From positions 2,232,001-2,296,000 of the forward strand of contig CAWFXD010000001.1 of assembly GCA_963819695.1 (NCBI GenBank): 64,000 nucleotides of DNA, in the 5' to 3' direction. Position 1 is the stretch's first letter. Each line of letters begins with the position of its first letter. Below, piece by piece: positions 10,228-19,527 of the stretch. The DNA comes from DASZIT01 sp963819695 (GTDB taxonomy: Bacteria > Actinomycetota > Acidimicrobiia > Acidimicrobiales > RAAP-2). A program made the position numbers and the translations under genes. The notes beneath the pieces were generated by a model that saw only the letters and a program-made list of their open reading frames with translations, searched no databases and was not told the origin of the DNA.

Positions 10228-10904
10228 CTCCAGAATTCGAGGGTGGTGGTCACCCGATGCCAGAACCCACCGGGGCTGGCGCGGCTCGAGGTTCCCGTCG
10301 GCGAAGTGGCCGGCACCGATCCCGGGCTCCCGCCGGTCGACCCGCCTCCGTTACCCAGGGTCCCGCCTTGCGGGAGGCCGGGGTCGGGCGACATGTTCGG
10401 GGCGTCAGCCGGGGAAACCAACGGTTGATTTCCCGGGTCTCCGGTCGGGGCGCTGCCCACCGCGGCTGTCGGATGCCCGGCGGGCGGCAACACATTGAAG
10501 AGGGTCGCGCCCGGGAGCACCAATTGGTAGTACTGGCGGGCGAACCGCTGGATCTCGGCGTTGGAGGTCAGCTGTTGCTGTTGTTCGGCCAGGAGCTGAT
10601 TCTGGTGCTGCAGCTTCTGCAACTCGGCGCTGCTCGAGGACAGCTGCTGGTGTTGCCGGAGAAGGGCGGCGGCGGGAAAGCTGGTTCCGACGATGACCAG
10701 CGCGATCACCGCGGCGATGGCGATGGGCAGGCGCCGGGCATTGGGGCGCGCCCGCGGGCCGGCACTCCGGGGCCGGGCCGGCGCCTCTTCGCGTGGTCGC
10801 CGACGGCCGGGGCCGTGAGGCCGGGCGCTTGGCGACCGCGGCTGACGATACCGGCATGCGGGGGCCGGACCTCGCCCGCGCCGAAGGCCTCGACTTGGAT
10901 CCAC
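10224..10904 (-). CDS. ftsB: FtsB/DivIC-like septum formation protein
   Basis: This bitopic protein has an Arg/Pro-rich cytoplasmic N-terminus and one membrane helix near residues 60-80 (LPIAIAAVIALVIVGTSFPA). An extracytoplasmic coiled coil follows (LRQHQQLSSSSAELQKLQHQ, then NQLLAEQQQQLTSNAEIQRFAR), leading into QYYQLVLPGATLFNVLPP, a close match to the actinobacterial FtsB/DivIC end of the coiled coil. FtsB joins FtsL and FtsQ in the divisome. A Gly/Pro/Ser-rich tail of about 80 residues extends beyond the usual domain. The start is uncertain: the ATG at 10904 leaves an odd low-complexity leader. It lies just downstream of eno and overlaps the DUF501 start. Confidence 0.85.
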   Translation of the reverse strand: MDPSRGLRRGRGPAPACRYRQPRSPSARPHGPGRRRPREEAPARPRSAGPRARPNARRLPIAIAAVIALVIVGTSFPAAALLRQHQQLSSSSAELQKLQHQNQLLAEQQQQLTSNAEIQRFARQYYQLVLPGATLFNVLPPAGHPTAAVGSAPTGDPGNQPLVSPADAPNMSPDPGLPQGGTLGNGGGSTGGSPGSVPATSPTGTSSRASPGGFWHRVTTTLEFWR

Positions 10905-10952
10905 GGGTAGCCGACCGGGCCGGCTTCCGCCCCCGGGTACGGGTGCGGTCGC

Positions 10953-12242
10953 TCACCGGGAGCCTCTCCACGAGGCCAACGCGTCGCCACCCCGGAATGC
11001 CGCCGTCTCTCCCAGCATCTCCTCGATCCGGAGGAGCTGGTTGTACTTGGCCACCCGGTCGGAGCGGGCCGGGGCTCCGGTCTTGATCTGCCCGCAGTTG
11101 GTGGCCACCGCCAGGTCGGCGATGGTGGCGTCCTCGGTCTCACCCGACCGGTGCGACATCACACAGGAATACGAAGCCCGGGTGGCCATCGACATGGTCC
11201 CGAGGGTCTCCGTCAACGTGCCGATCTGGTTGGGCTTGATCAGCACCGAATTGGCGACGCCGGCATCGATGCCCCGGCTGAGTCGTTCCTGGTTGGTCAC
11301 GAACAGGTCGTCGCCCACCAGCTGGACTCGGGCACCGACCCCGGAGGTGAGCGCCGCCCATCCGTCCCAGTCCTCCTCGGCCATGCCATCTTCGAGCGAC
11401 ACGATCGGGTAGCGGGCGAGCAGATCGACCCAGTACGCCACCATCTCGTCGGGCGACAGGGTCCGGCCCTCCCCCGACAGGACGTAGGCGCCGTCCTTGT
11501 AGATCTCACTGGTGGCCGGGTCCATGGCGATGGCGATGTCACCCCCCGGCGAGCGCCCCGTCCGTTCGATGGCCTGCATCAGGACCCGGACCGGTTCCTC
11601 GTTCGATGCGAGGTTGGGTGCGAAGCCGCCCTCGTCACCGACGGCGGTCGAATGGCCCTGTTCCTTCAACACCGCCGCCAGCGCGTGGTACGTCTCGACC
11701 CCCCACCGGAGGGCCTCGGAGAAGGAGGCCGCTCCGACCGGCATGATCATGAACTCCTGGAAGTCGATCGAGTTGTCGGCATGGACCCCGCCGTTGATGA
11801 CATTCATCATCGGCACCGGCAGCACATGGCCGTCGGCGCCGCCCACGTACCGGAAGAGAGGAAGCCCGAGTTCGTCGGCGGCGGCTTTGGCCACCGCCAG
11901 CGACACCCCGAGGATGGCGTTGGCCCCCAACCGGGTCTTGTTGGGAGTTCCGTCGGCGTCGATGAGGGCCAGATCGATGCCCCGCTGGTCGAGCGCGTCG
12001 GCGCCCTCGAGGATGTCGGCGATCTCACCGTTCACATTCGCCACCGCGCGGATGACGCCCTTGCCCCGGTACCGGTCGCCACCGTCGCGCAGCTCGGCCG
12101 CCTCGAAGCTGCCGGTGGAGGCTCCCGATGGCACGATGGCGCGCCCCATGGCCCCCGAATCGAGGAGGACCTCGACCTCGACGGTGGGATTGCCTCGGGA
12201 GTCCAGGACCTCCCGACCGATGACCTGTTCGATGCTGCTCAC
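10953..12242 (-). CDS. eno: Enolase (phosphopyruvate hydratase)
   Basis: Full-length 429-residue enolase that converts 2-phosphoglycerate to phosphoenolpyruvate in glycolysis. The N-terminus IEQVIGREVLDSRGNPTVEV and the loop SGASTGSFEA are canonical. So are GDEGGFAPNL, the metal-binding aspartate in SLEDGMAEEDW, QLVGDDLFVTN, the catalytic lysine motif SVLIKPNQIGT and the signature VMSHRSGETED. The C-terminus GQIKTGAPARSDRVAKYN is also intact. It starts with GTG, preceded by an AGGAG Shine-Dalgarno about 13 nt upstream. A possible -10 (TAACTT, complement of 12276-12281) overlaps an imperfect inverted repeat at 12278-12292, so eno may have its own promoter in addition to read-through from mazG. 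Confidence 0.97.
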   Translation of the reverse strand: MSSIEQVIGREVLDSRGNPTVEVEVLLDSGAMGRAIVPSGASTGSFEAAELRDGGDRYRGKGVIRAVANVNGEIADILEGADALDQRGIDLALIDADGTPNKTRLGANAILGVSLAVAKAAADELGLPLFRYVGGADGHVLPVPMMNVINGGVHADNSIDFQEFMIMPVGAASFSEALRWGVETYHALAAVLKEQGHSTAVGDEGGFAPNLASNEEPVRVLMQAIERTGRSPGGDIAIAMDPATSEIYKDGAYVLSGEGRTLSPDEMVAYWVDLLARYPIVSLEDGMAEEDWDGWAALTSGVGARVQLVGDDLFVTNQERLSRGIDAGVANSVLIKPNQIGTLTETLGTMSMATRASYSCVMSHRSGETEDATIADLAVATNCGQIKTGAPARSDRVAKYNQLLRIEEMLGETAAFRGGDALASWRGSR

Positions 12243-12366
12243 TGTGCCCTGTTGCTCCTGTTGCTGGTGTGAGAAAAGTTATCACTGATACCGCTTTCGA
12301 CCAGGGCATTCGCTCCGACCTGGCGGTTACGGATCCTCCGGTGCCTCACGCCTGGCGGCACCTCGG

Positions 12367-13823
12367 CTACCCCAGGGCGTCGACCGAGGACCGGAAGGCT
12401 GCCGCTCTCACCCGCAAGGCGCTCTCCGGATCCACACCCATCGCCCTCGCCAGGTTGACCACGGAGAAGAGGAGGTCCCCGATTTGGCCCTCGGCACCGG
12501 TGTCACCGGCGGCGGTGGCGGTCTCGGCCAACCGGGCCGCCGCCTCGACCAGATCGGCGGCCTCGGCGCCGACGTCCGGAAAGCTCCATTCCCAGCGCCA
12601 CGGCTTTGCGTTGCAACTTGGCCATCAAGGCCAGCGCCGGCATCGCCGCCGGAATCCCTTCGGTGATGGTCGTCCGGTTCTTCTCCGCCTTCTTCAGCGT
12701 CTCCCAGTTGGAGGCGATCTGATCTTTGGTGGCGCCGGTGAGGCCGCCGAAGACATGGGGATGGCGTGACACCAATTTGTCGTGCACGCCCCCGGCCACG
12801 TCCGCCAAGGTGAACCGACCGGACTCCCCCGCCAATGCGGCATGGAAGTAGACCTGGAACAGGAGGTCGCCGAGCTCCTCTTCGAGGTGGGCGACGGCCT
12901 GCTCCTCGGCCTCGGGGGTGACCCCGGCACCGCCGACCCCGTCTTCGAGCCTCGCGTCGACAGCGGCGAGATTGTCGATGGCTTCGAGTACTTCGTACGA
13001 CTCCTCCAGCAGATGCCGGGCCAGCGAGCCGTGGGTCTGCTCACGGTCCCACGGGCACCGCTCCCGAAGGGTGCGCACCAGTTCGTCGAGACGCATCAGT
13101 TCGGTCGCCACCGGGGCGGCCAGCGTGCCGATCCACAACGAGGTGAGATGGTCGGGCTCGAACGAGCGATCGAGGTCATCCCACCCGACATCCCATACCC
13201 GCTCGTCATCGAGGCCCAGATGGTAGAGCACGGTGACCGGTGCCCCCGGCGGCGGGTCGACGGACAGCTTGATCTCGGACAACAGGGACCGGGACCAGCA
13301 CTGGGCGACCAGCAACGGGCCCCGTTCCCCGGCCGCCGACGAGGCGAACGACTCGGCGTCGACGATCCGCACCCCGAGGGCGACCGGATCGATCCCCAGC
13401 CGGGCAAAGGCAACATCGAGAAACGACAGTGCCGGATGGACGACGACCGTCACCTCGCCCGACGTCACCGCCGGGTCATCCCGGATCAGGCCCACGGTTC
13501 GCTCGGCCACCGTCGGCGAGCCGGGAACCGCGTAGACCACCGAGCCATGGCGGCGGGCCGCCGCCAACAGGTCGGCGGCGATCGCCCGGTAGACGGCGTC
13601 GAAGCTGGGCTCGGATTCGTAGCGGTCGTCGAACGAGGGGACGGTGGGGTACGCGGCGGCCGCCGGATGCCGAGAGGTGCGCAGGAACACCGCGCCGGCC
13701 CCGCCGATCAATTGGCTGGGTCTCGTCGGTGATCAGCTCGGGCCCGGCCGGTCCCAATCCGACCACGTCGATGCGCGGCCCGGACACCGGTCCGGCCGGC
13801 TCGGCCCGGGCGAGGTCACTCAT
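12367..13823 (-). CDS. mazG: YabN/MazG fusion: tetrapyrrole-methylase-like domain plus MazG pyrophosphohydrolase, two frameshifts
   Basis: Three frames join into one protein of about 485 residues. The first (from 13823) holds the methylase-fold start PRIDVVGLGPAGPELITDET. The second begins near 13,715 and carries the rest of that domain (HGSVVYAVPGSPTVAERTVG). It then carries a MazG domain with REQTHGSLARHLLEESYEVLEAID and EEELGDLLFQVYFHAALA, which contain the EExxE and ExxD magnesium-binding motifs. The third begins near 12,585 and supplies IGDLLFSVVNLARAMGVDP, the second half of MazG. MazG hydrolyses NTPs to NMP and pyrophosphate, often cleaning oxidised nucleotides. The gene begins 21 bp after the PPIase gene ends. 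The frameshifts are probably errors, because no domain is lost. Confidence 0.85.
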
Positions 13824-13844
13824 GCCGCGAGCCCGGTCAGGAGA

Positions 13845-15116
13845 TCAGCCAACGCCGGCCGTGGTCGTGGTGGTGGCCCCGTTGCCCGGTGCGGTGGTGG
13901 GCGTCGTCGCACCGGCCGGGGTGGTGGTGGTCGTGCCCGCCGGGTTGGTGGTGGTCGTGGTGGTGGTCGGTCCCGGATTGCTCGACGGCGTCTTGGTCGG
14001 GAGCGGGCTCTGGGTATTCCCGGAGACGGCGGACAACAGGTACCGGGCCGGAGGCGCCACCGGGGCCACCACTCCCTGGTTCTTCCATCTTCCGTACTGC
14101 GGATCGACCGAGACGGTGGACCGCCGGGCGAACACCTGGATCTCATTGGCGATCCGACTGCCGTTGGCGGAGGACTGCAGGAATTGCTGGACCACCCCCG
14201 ACCGGACCTGGGAGAGGGGCGCCACCGTTTGGCTGGTCACCTCGTAGATCTCCCAGGCTCCGCTGGTTGGATCCTGGATCGGCCCGATCGGGGTGGACAC
14301 CGGCGCGGCTTGGATCTGGAGCGCCTGCAACACCTGGGACTCGGTGAAGGTGCAACCCAAGGCGCCGCCGGTCGGTGCCGTCTGGGTGTCGAGGGAGTCC
14401 GCCTTGGCGATATCGCTGAACGCCGACCCCGCCTGGAGCTGGGCCACGTAGGAGTTGGCCAGGTCCTGCGAACTGGTCACGATCCAGCTGACGCAATCGG
14501 TGGTGAAGAGGGACTGGTTGGCGGCGTAGTAGTCGGCGATGGCCGCGTTGGTGATGTTGGCCCCGTCGGCCAGCAGCTTCTCGTCGACCGCGTTGTTGGC
14601 GATGAGCGCGTTGCGGATGCCGGCCGGCAGGGCCGACAACACCTGGGTCCCGGTCAGGGCCTGACCGCTGGTGGCCACGCAGTAGGTGCCGGTACCGCTC
14701 TGGCTCGCCTGTTGGGCGGCGGCACTGATCTCGCCACTCAGGGAGGCCACGAAGTTCTGCTGGGCGGTCTGGAGGTCGGAGGCGGAGATCTTCAGCCCCT
14801 TGGACGCGGCCAGCTGGGAGGCCAGTTCGTTCCCGACCTGGTTCTCGAGGATCGAGTCGGCGAAGGCCATGTCGTAGGTTCCCGGTCCCCCGGCGCCCTC
14901 GGTCTGGAACGGGGTGATCTGACCGGTCTCCGCGGTCAGCAGGCAACGGCCGATCTGGGTGGAGTCCAGCGCCCGGAGTTGATCGTTGAGCGAGCTCACC
15001 GAGAGGGTGGTCCCGTTCACGGTGGCGGCCGGCGGTGTCACGTTGCAGGCACTGGTCAGCAACCCTCCCCCGAGCACGACAATCGACAGGGTCAACAGGG
15101 TGGAGAGGCGCTTCAC
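13845..15116 (-). CDS. SurA-like peptidyl-prolyl isomerase lipoprotein
   Basis: The protein has 423 residues with a lipoprotein signal peptide ending in the lipobox LLTSAC, so Cys24 should be diacylated and the protein anchored outside the membrane. Residues about 30-190 form a SurA/PrsA-type helical chaperone domain (TVNGTTLSVSSLNDQLRAL). Residues about 205-310 resemble a parvulin rotamase (CVSWIVTSSQDLANSYVAQL, GSAFSDIAKADSLD, GGALGCTF). The last 60 residues are almost all Thr, Pro, Gly and Ala, a likely flexible spacer through the wall. The stop is 10 bp from the mfd stop side of the operon. It likely helps fold secreted proteins. Confidence 0.85.
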   Translation of the reverse strand: MKRLSTLLTLSIVVLGGGLLTSACNVTPPAATVNGTTLSVSSLNDQLRALDSTQIGRCLLTAETGQITPFQTEGAGGPGTYDMAFADSILENQVGNELASQLAASKGLKISASDLQTAQQNFVASLSGEISAAAQQASQSGTGTYCVATSGQALTGTQVLSALPAGIRNALIANNAVDEKLLADGANITNAAIADYYAANQSLFTTDCVSWIVTSSQDLANSYVAQLQAGSAFSDIAKADSLDTQTAPTGGALGCTFTESQVLQALQIQAAPVSTPIGPIQDPTSGAWEIYEVTSQTVAPLSQVRSGVVQQFLQSSANGSRIANEIQVFARRSTVSVDPQYGRWKNQGVVAPVAPPARYLLSAVSGNTQSPLPTKTPSSNPGPTTTTTTTNPAGTTTTTPAGATTPTTAPGNGATTTTTAGVG

Positions 15117-15126
15117 GGCGGCGATG

Positions 15127-18100
15127 CTACCGGCTGGTGGCCAGGGCAGGAATATCGGCAGCGGGGGTACCCGCCCCTTCGGTCTCGGCCGGAGGGTCCG
15201 GCGGAGGAACCAGTTCGCGCAGCAGGTTCGCCACCACCGGCGCGTAGTCGTTCCCCGACTTCGGCGGCGGCAGCGGAGCCAGCAGGCGATGGAAGTCGGG
15301 CTGGTAGGTCGCCCCCGGCGCCAGGCGGCGCAGCCGCACTTCGGCCGATGCCGGGAGGGTCACCGGCGACAACTTGACCGACGCCCGCGCCCCGGACCCG
15401 CCCCCGATTCCGCCCAGGCTCCGCGGGAGGGTGACGGTCAACTCGGTGATTCCCAGCCGGAGGCACTCCACCCGGAGGCGGGCCACGTCGAGGAGGGCGG
15501 CCGCCGGCGTCGGCAAGGGCCCGAACCGGTCCTCCCACTCGGTGGCCACGTCGGCCACGTCGTCTTCGGTGCGCAGGCCGGTGATCCGGCGGTAGGCCTC
15601 CAGCCGCACGTCCTCGGCCTCCACATAGTCGGGCGGAAGGTGGGCGGCATCGGGCAGGTCGATCTTGAGGTCCACCGGTTGCGGCCGGGCCTCGCCTTTC
15701 AATTCCGCCACCGCTTCGGAGACCATCTGGACATAGAGGTCGTAGCCGATGGCGGCGATGTGGCCCGACTGGTCCCGGCCCAGCAGGTTCCCCGCCCCGC
15801 GGATCTGTAGGTCCCGCAACGCAATTTTGAACCCGGAGCCCAACTCGGTGTGGTCGCCGATGGTCCGCAACCGCTCGTAGGCCTGTTCCGACAGCACCTT
15901 GTCGGTGGGATGGAAGAGATAGGCATAGGCCCGGGCACCGGCCCGGCCGACCCGGCCCCGGAGCTGGTGCAGCTGGCCCAGCCCCAGCAGGTCGGCCCGA
16001 TCCACCACCAGGGTGTTGACGCTGGGCATGTCGATGCCCGACTCGATGATGGTGGTGCACACCAGCACGTCGTAGGCCCCCTCCCAGAAGTCGAGCACCA
16101 CCTGCTCGAGCGTGCCCTCGTCCATCTGACCGTGGGCCACGGCCACCCGCGCCTCGGGTGCCATCCGCCGGACCCGGTCGGCCACCGCGTCGATGTCCTG
16201 CACCCGGTTGTGCACATAGAAGACCTGGCCCTCGCGGAGGAGCTCCCGCCGGATGGCCTCGGAGGCGGCACCTTCCTCGTACTCGCCCACATGGGTGAGG
16301 ATCGGTCGCCGGGCCGCCGGCGGGGTGTTCACCATCGACAGGTCGCGGATGCCGGTCAACGCCATCTCCAGGGTGCGGGGGATCGGGCTGGCGGTGAGGG
16401 TGAGCACATCCACGCCGTCGGAGATGGCCTTGATCGCCTCCTTGTGGGAGACGCCGAACCGCTGCTCCTCGTCCACCACCAGCAGGCCGAGCTTCTTGAA
16501 GGTGACGTCACCTCCGAGCAACCGGTGGGTGCCCACCACCACGTCCACCGAACCGTCGGCCAGCCCGGCCAGCACCTCCCGGGCCTGGGCGTTGGTGAGG
16601 AACCGGCTGAGCATCTCCACCTTGATGGGGAACTGGACGAACCGGTCGGTGAAGGTCTGGAAGTGCTGACTGGCCAGCAGGGTGGTGGGGACCAGCACCG
16701 CCGACTGGAAACCGTCCTGAGCCGCCTTGAACACCGCCCGGAGGGCGACTTCCGTCTTGCCGAACCCCACGTCGCCGCACACCAGGCGGTCCATGGGCTG
16801 GAGGCGCTCCATGTCGGCCTTGGTCTCCTCGATGGCCCGGAGCTGGTCGGCGGTCTCCACGAAGGGGAACAGCGACTCCATCTCCCCCTGCCACGGGGTG
16901 TCCGGGCCGAAGGCGTGGCCCTCCACCTGGAGCCGCCGGCGGTAGAGGGCCACCAGCTCCTCGGCGATCTCGTGGACCGCGGCCCGGGCCCGGGACCGGG
17001 CCTTCTGCCACTCCGAACCCCCCAGCCGGCTCACCGTCGGCGAGTCGCCGCCGGCATAGGGGGTCAGCAGCTCGATCTGGTCGGTGGGCAGGTACAGCTT
17101 GTCCGCCCCCCGGTATTCGAGCAGGAGGTAGTCGCGGGTCGCCCCGCCCATCGAGCGGGTGACCATGCCCCCGTACCTGGCCACCCCGTGCTGGCGGTGG
17201 ACCACGAAGTTCCCGGGGGCCAGGTCGTCGAAGAACCCGTCCACCGGGCGGGCCCGGGTCCGGGCCTGACGGTGGGGCCGGCGCCGACCGGTGACGTCCG
17301 ATTCGGCCAGCACCGCCACCTTGGCCCCCGGCAGCACGAACCCGCTGTCCACCGCGGCCACCACGATGCGGGCACCGGGGGTGGCGAGGTCGGCGTCGTC
17401 ACCGGCGGAAGCCACCGGCACGGTGACCCCTTCCTCGGCCAGGATCCCGGCCAACCGCTCGGCCCCGCCCGGGGACGAGGAGCACAGCACCACCGAGTAC
17501 CCGGCCTCGCGGAGCGAGGTGACCTGGCCGGCCAGCTTGGCCCCGTCGCCGAGGATCGGCTCCCACCCCCGGCTCTCCACCGCCGGGATGTCCGGTCCCT
17601 CCGCCGTCGGCACCAGGGAGACGACCGCCGCCGAGGTCGAGGTGAGCAACCGGTCGTAGGGGATGTGGAGGCGCGGGGTGGTGGTGGCGGCGGGGTCGGG
17701 GGTTCCGGTGTCGTCGTCGTCGGCGTCGACGGGCTTCAGCCCCCAGGTGGAGGCCAGGGCGTCGGCCAGCGCCGACTCCTCGTCGAGGAGCTCGCCGGCC
17801 CGGTCCCGCACCCGGCGGGGTTCGACCACCACCACCACCGCGTCGTCACCCAGCAGATCGGTGATCAGCTCATCGGCGTCGGTCAACCACGGCAACCACG
17901 ACTCCATCCCATCGAAGAGCTCCCCGTCGGCGATCCGTTCCCATTGGTGACGTCCCCACGGCGCCGAGGCGACCAGGCCGGCGGCCCGGCGGCGCATGGC
18001 GTCATCGGCGACCAGCTCGCGGCAACCGAACAACTCGACGGAGTCGAGGTCGTCGATCGACCGTTGATCGGCCACGTCGAAGCGGGTCAGCCGGTCGACC

Positions 18101-18726
18101 TCGTCGCCCCACAGATCGATACGGATCGGGTCGTCGGCGGTCGACGGGAAGACGTCGACGATCCCGCCCCGGACGGCCAGCTCGCCCCGATGCTCGACCA
18201 ACGATTCGCGCCGGTAGCCCATGCCCACCAACTGGGTCACCAGCCCGTCGACGGCGATCCGGTCGCCGTGGGAAACGACCACCGGGCGGGCGGCGGTCTT
18301 CCAGGGACCGAGTCGCTGCAGGACGGCCTTGATCGGGGCGACAACCACCCGGGGTCCCCGGTCGGCCGATCCTCCAGCCAACTGCCAGAGGAGTCGCAGC
18401 CGCTTGCCCATGGTCGACACGTCGGGGCTCACCCGCTCGAAGGGCAGGGTCTCCCAGGCCGGAAACACGTCGACACCCCCAGGATCGTCCGGGTTGTCCG
18501 GATCGCCGAGCTCGGTGAGGGCCCCGAGGTCGTGGGCCAGCTGGTCGGCCGCCGACCCGGTGGGGGTGACGATCAGCACCGGGCGCCGGCTCCCCAACCG
18601 GATCAACCCGGCCAGCACGAAGGCCTGGGCCGGGGTGGCCACCGCCAGCGTGGCGGTCGGCGCGCCGACGACCCGCGTCAAGGCGGGCTCGTTGCGAAGC
18701 AGGGCAGGGAGCGAGCGGAGGCTCAC
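15127..18726 (-). CDS. mfd: Transcription-repair coupling factor
   Basis: Full-length 1,199-residue Mfd. It displaces RNA polymerase stalled at DNA damage and recruits UvrA. The N-terminal UvrB-homology module spans about 1-360. The RNA-polymerase interaction domain follows near 500-560 (NFVVHRQHGVARYGGMVTR). The RecG-like translocase has Walker A DVGFGKTEVALRAV, the DEEQ box in VVDEEQRFGVSHKEA, LTLTASPIPRTLEMAL and the later motifs TTIIESGIDMPSVNTL and QLRGRVGRAGARAYAYL. The C-terminal UvrA-binding region is also present. The start is GTG at 18726, with a TACCCT hexamer ending 6 nt upstream, consistent with a leaderless transcript. Confidence 0.97.
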   Translation of the reverse strand: MSLRSLPALLRNEPALTRVVGAPTATLAVATPAQAFVLAGLIRLGSRRPVLIVTPTGSAADQLAHDLGALTELGDPDNPDDPGGVDVFPAWETLPFERVSPDVSTMGKRLRLLWQLAGGSADRGPRVVVAPIKAVLQRLGPWKTAARPVVVSHGDRIAVDGLVTQLVGMGYRRESLVEHRGELAVRGGIVDVFPSTADDPIRIDLWGDEVDRLTRFDVADQRSIDDLDSVELFGCRELVADDAMRRRAAGLVASAPWGRHQWERIADGELFDGMESWLPWLTDADELITDLLGDDAVVVVVEPRRVRDRAGELLDEESALADALASTWGLKPVDADDDDTGTPDPAATTTPRLHIPYDRLLTSTSAAVVSLVPTAEGPDIPAVESRGWEPILGDGAKLAGQVTSLREAGYSVVLCSSSPGGAERLAGILAEEGVTVPVASAGDDADLATPGARIVVAAVDSGFVLPGAKVAVLAESDVTGRRRPHRQARTRARPVDGFFDDLAPGNFVVHRQHGVARYGGMVTRSMGGATRDYLLLEYRGADKLYLPTDQIELLTPYAGGDSPTVSRLGGSEWQKARSRARAAVHEIAEELVALYRRRLQVEGHAFGPDTPWQGEMESLFPFVETADQLRAIEETKADMERLQPMDRLVCGDVGFGKTEVALRAVFKAAQDGFQSAVLVPTTLLASQHFQTFTDRFVQFPIKVEMLSRFLTNAQAREVLAGLADGSVDVVVGTHRLLGGDVTFKKLGLLVVDEEQRFGVSHKEAIKAISDGVDVLTLTASPIPRTLEMALTGIRDLSMVNTPPAARRPILTHVGEYEEGAASEAIRRELLREGQVFYVHNRVQDIDAVADRVRRMAPEARVAVAHGQMDEGTLEQVVLDFWEGAYDVLVCTTIIESGIDMPSVNTLVVDRADLLGLGQLHQLRGRVGRAGARAYAYLFHPTDKVLSEQAYERLRTIGDHTELGSGFKIALRDLQIRGAGNLLGRDQSGHIAAIGYDLYVQMVSEAVAELKGEARPQPVDLKIDLPDAAHLPPDYVEAEDVRLEAYRRITGLRTEDDVADVATEWEDRFGPLPTPAAALLDVARLRVECLRLGITELTVTLPRSLGGIGGGSGARASVKLSPVTLPASAEVRLRRLAPGATYQPDFHRLLAPLPPPKSGNDYAPVVANLLRELVPPPDPPAETEGAGTPAADIPALATSR

Positions 18727-18732
18727 CTGTTC

Positions 18733-18738
18733 AGGGTA
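18733..18738 (-). promoter_or_regulatory. Candidate leaderless -10 box of mfd
   Basis: TACCCT (TANNNT type) lies 6 nt before the GTG start on the minus strand, so transcription would begin at or next to the start codon. Confidence 0.4.
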
Positions 18739-18765
18739 TCGGGATTGAAAGGTCGCCCCGCGCCC

Positions 18766-19527
18766 TCACCGGTGCCGGGGCTCCCATCGGAATTTGGCGA
18801 AGGCGAAGAGGAACGCCGCCGCCGCCCACAGCACCATGATCAGGATGTCACGCGCCTGAATCCCCGACCCGGGCCCGCTCTCGAACGCGCCCACCAGGCC
18901 CCTGACCAGATGTCGCACCGGGAAGTAGTCGGCGATCTTCGCCAGGATCGACGTGTTGTTGATCGGGTAGAAGACGCCGGAGATGAACGCGATCGGGAGC
19001 GCGGTGCCGTTGATCACCGCCGGTGCCGCCTCCGCGTTGGGCACCACGACGGTGATCGCCAGGCCCAGCGCCGAAAAGGTCAGCACCCCGACCAGGATGG
19101 TGAGGACCGCCGCCGTCAAGTGGTAGGGGAAATGGAGGTTGAACCCGGCCATGCCGACGGCCACCACCAAGATGGTGATGAGGGCGACATTGATGATGAC
19201 GCTCCCGACGATGCCGGCAATGTAGGAGACCATCGACATCGGGGTGCCCCGTATCCGCTTCAACACCCCGGAATCCCGGCGGATGCACAGGGTGACACCC
19301 AGGTTGACGTAGCAAGCGGAAACCATCCCGAAGACGAGCATGGCCACCACCAGGTACTGGTTGTAGCGAAGGGTGGAGTCGTGGATCTTGCCGCTCCCGG
19401 CGCCGGTGCCGATGACCAACAGGAAGATGACCGGGAACAAGAAGGTGAACACCGCCGCCATCGGGTTCCGCCAGTAGACCTTCTGCTCGTAGCGAACCTG
19501 GTCGGTGGCGACGAGGAGGTCGTTCAT
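18766..19527 (-). CDS. ABC-2 type transporter permease
   Basis: This 253-residue membrane protein has six predicted hydrophobic segments and the ABC-2 pattern. VFTFLFPVIFLLVIGTGAG lies near the N-terminus, followed by RYNQYLVVAMLVFGMVSACY, a cytosolic GVLKRIRGTPMS motif, and FISGVFYPINN near the last third, typical of DrrB/ABC-2 exporters. It overlaps the ATPase gene upstream in a 4-bp ATGA, so the two are one transcription and translation unit. Two copies with two ATPase subunits would form a half-type exporter. The substrate (drug, lipid or polymer) is not evident. The pair sits between pth and mfd, which are usually adjacent in actinobacteria. Confidence 0.9.
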   Translation of the reverse strand: MNDLLVATDQVRYEQKVYWRNPMAAVFTFLFPVIFLLVIGTGAGSGKIHDSTLRYNQYLVVAMLVFGMVSACYVNLGVTLCIRRDSGVLKRIRGTPMSMVSYIAGIVGSVIINVALITILVVAVGMAGFNLHFPYHLTAAVLTILVGVLTFSALGLAITVVVPNAEAAPAVINGTALPIAFISGVFYPINNTSILAKIADYFPVRHLVRGLVGAFESGPGSGIQARDILIMVLWAAAAFLFAFAKFRWEPRHR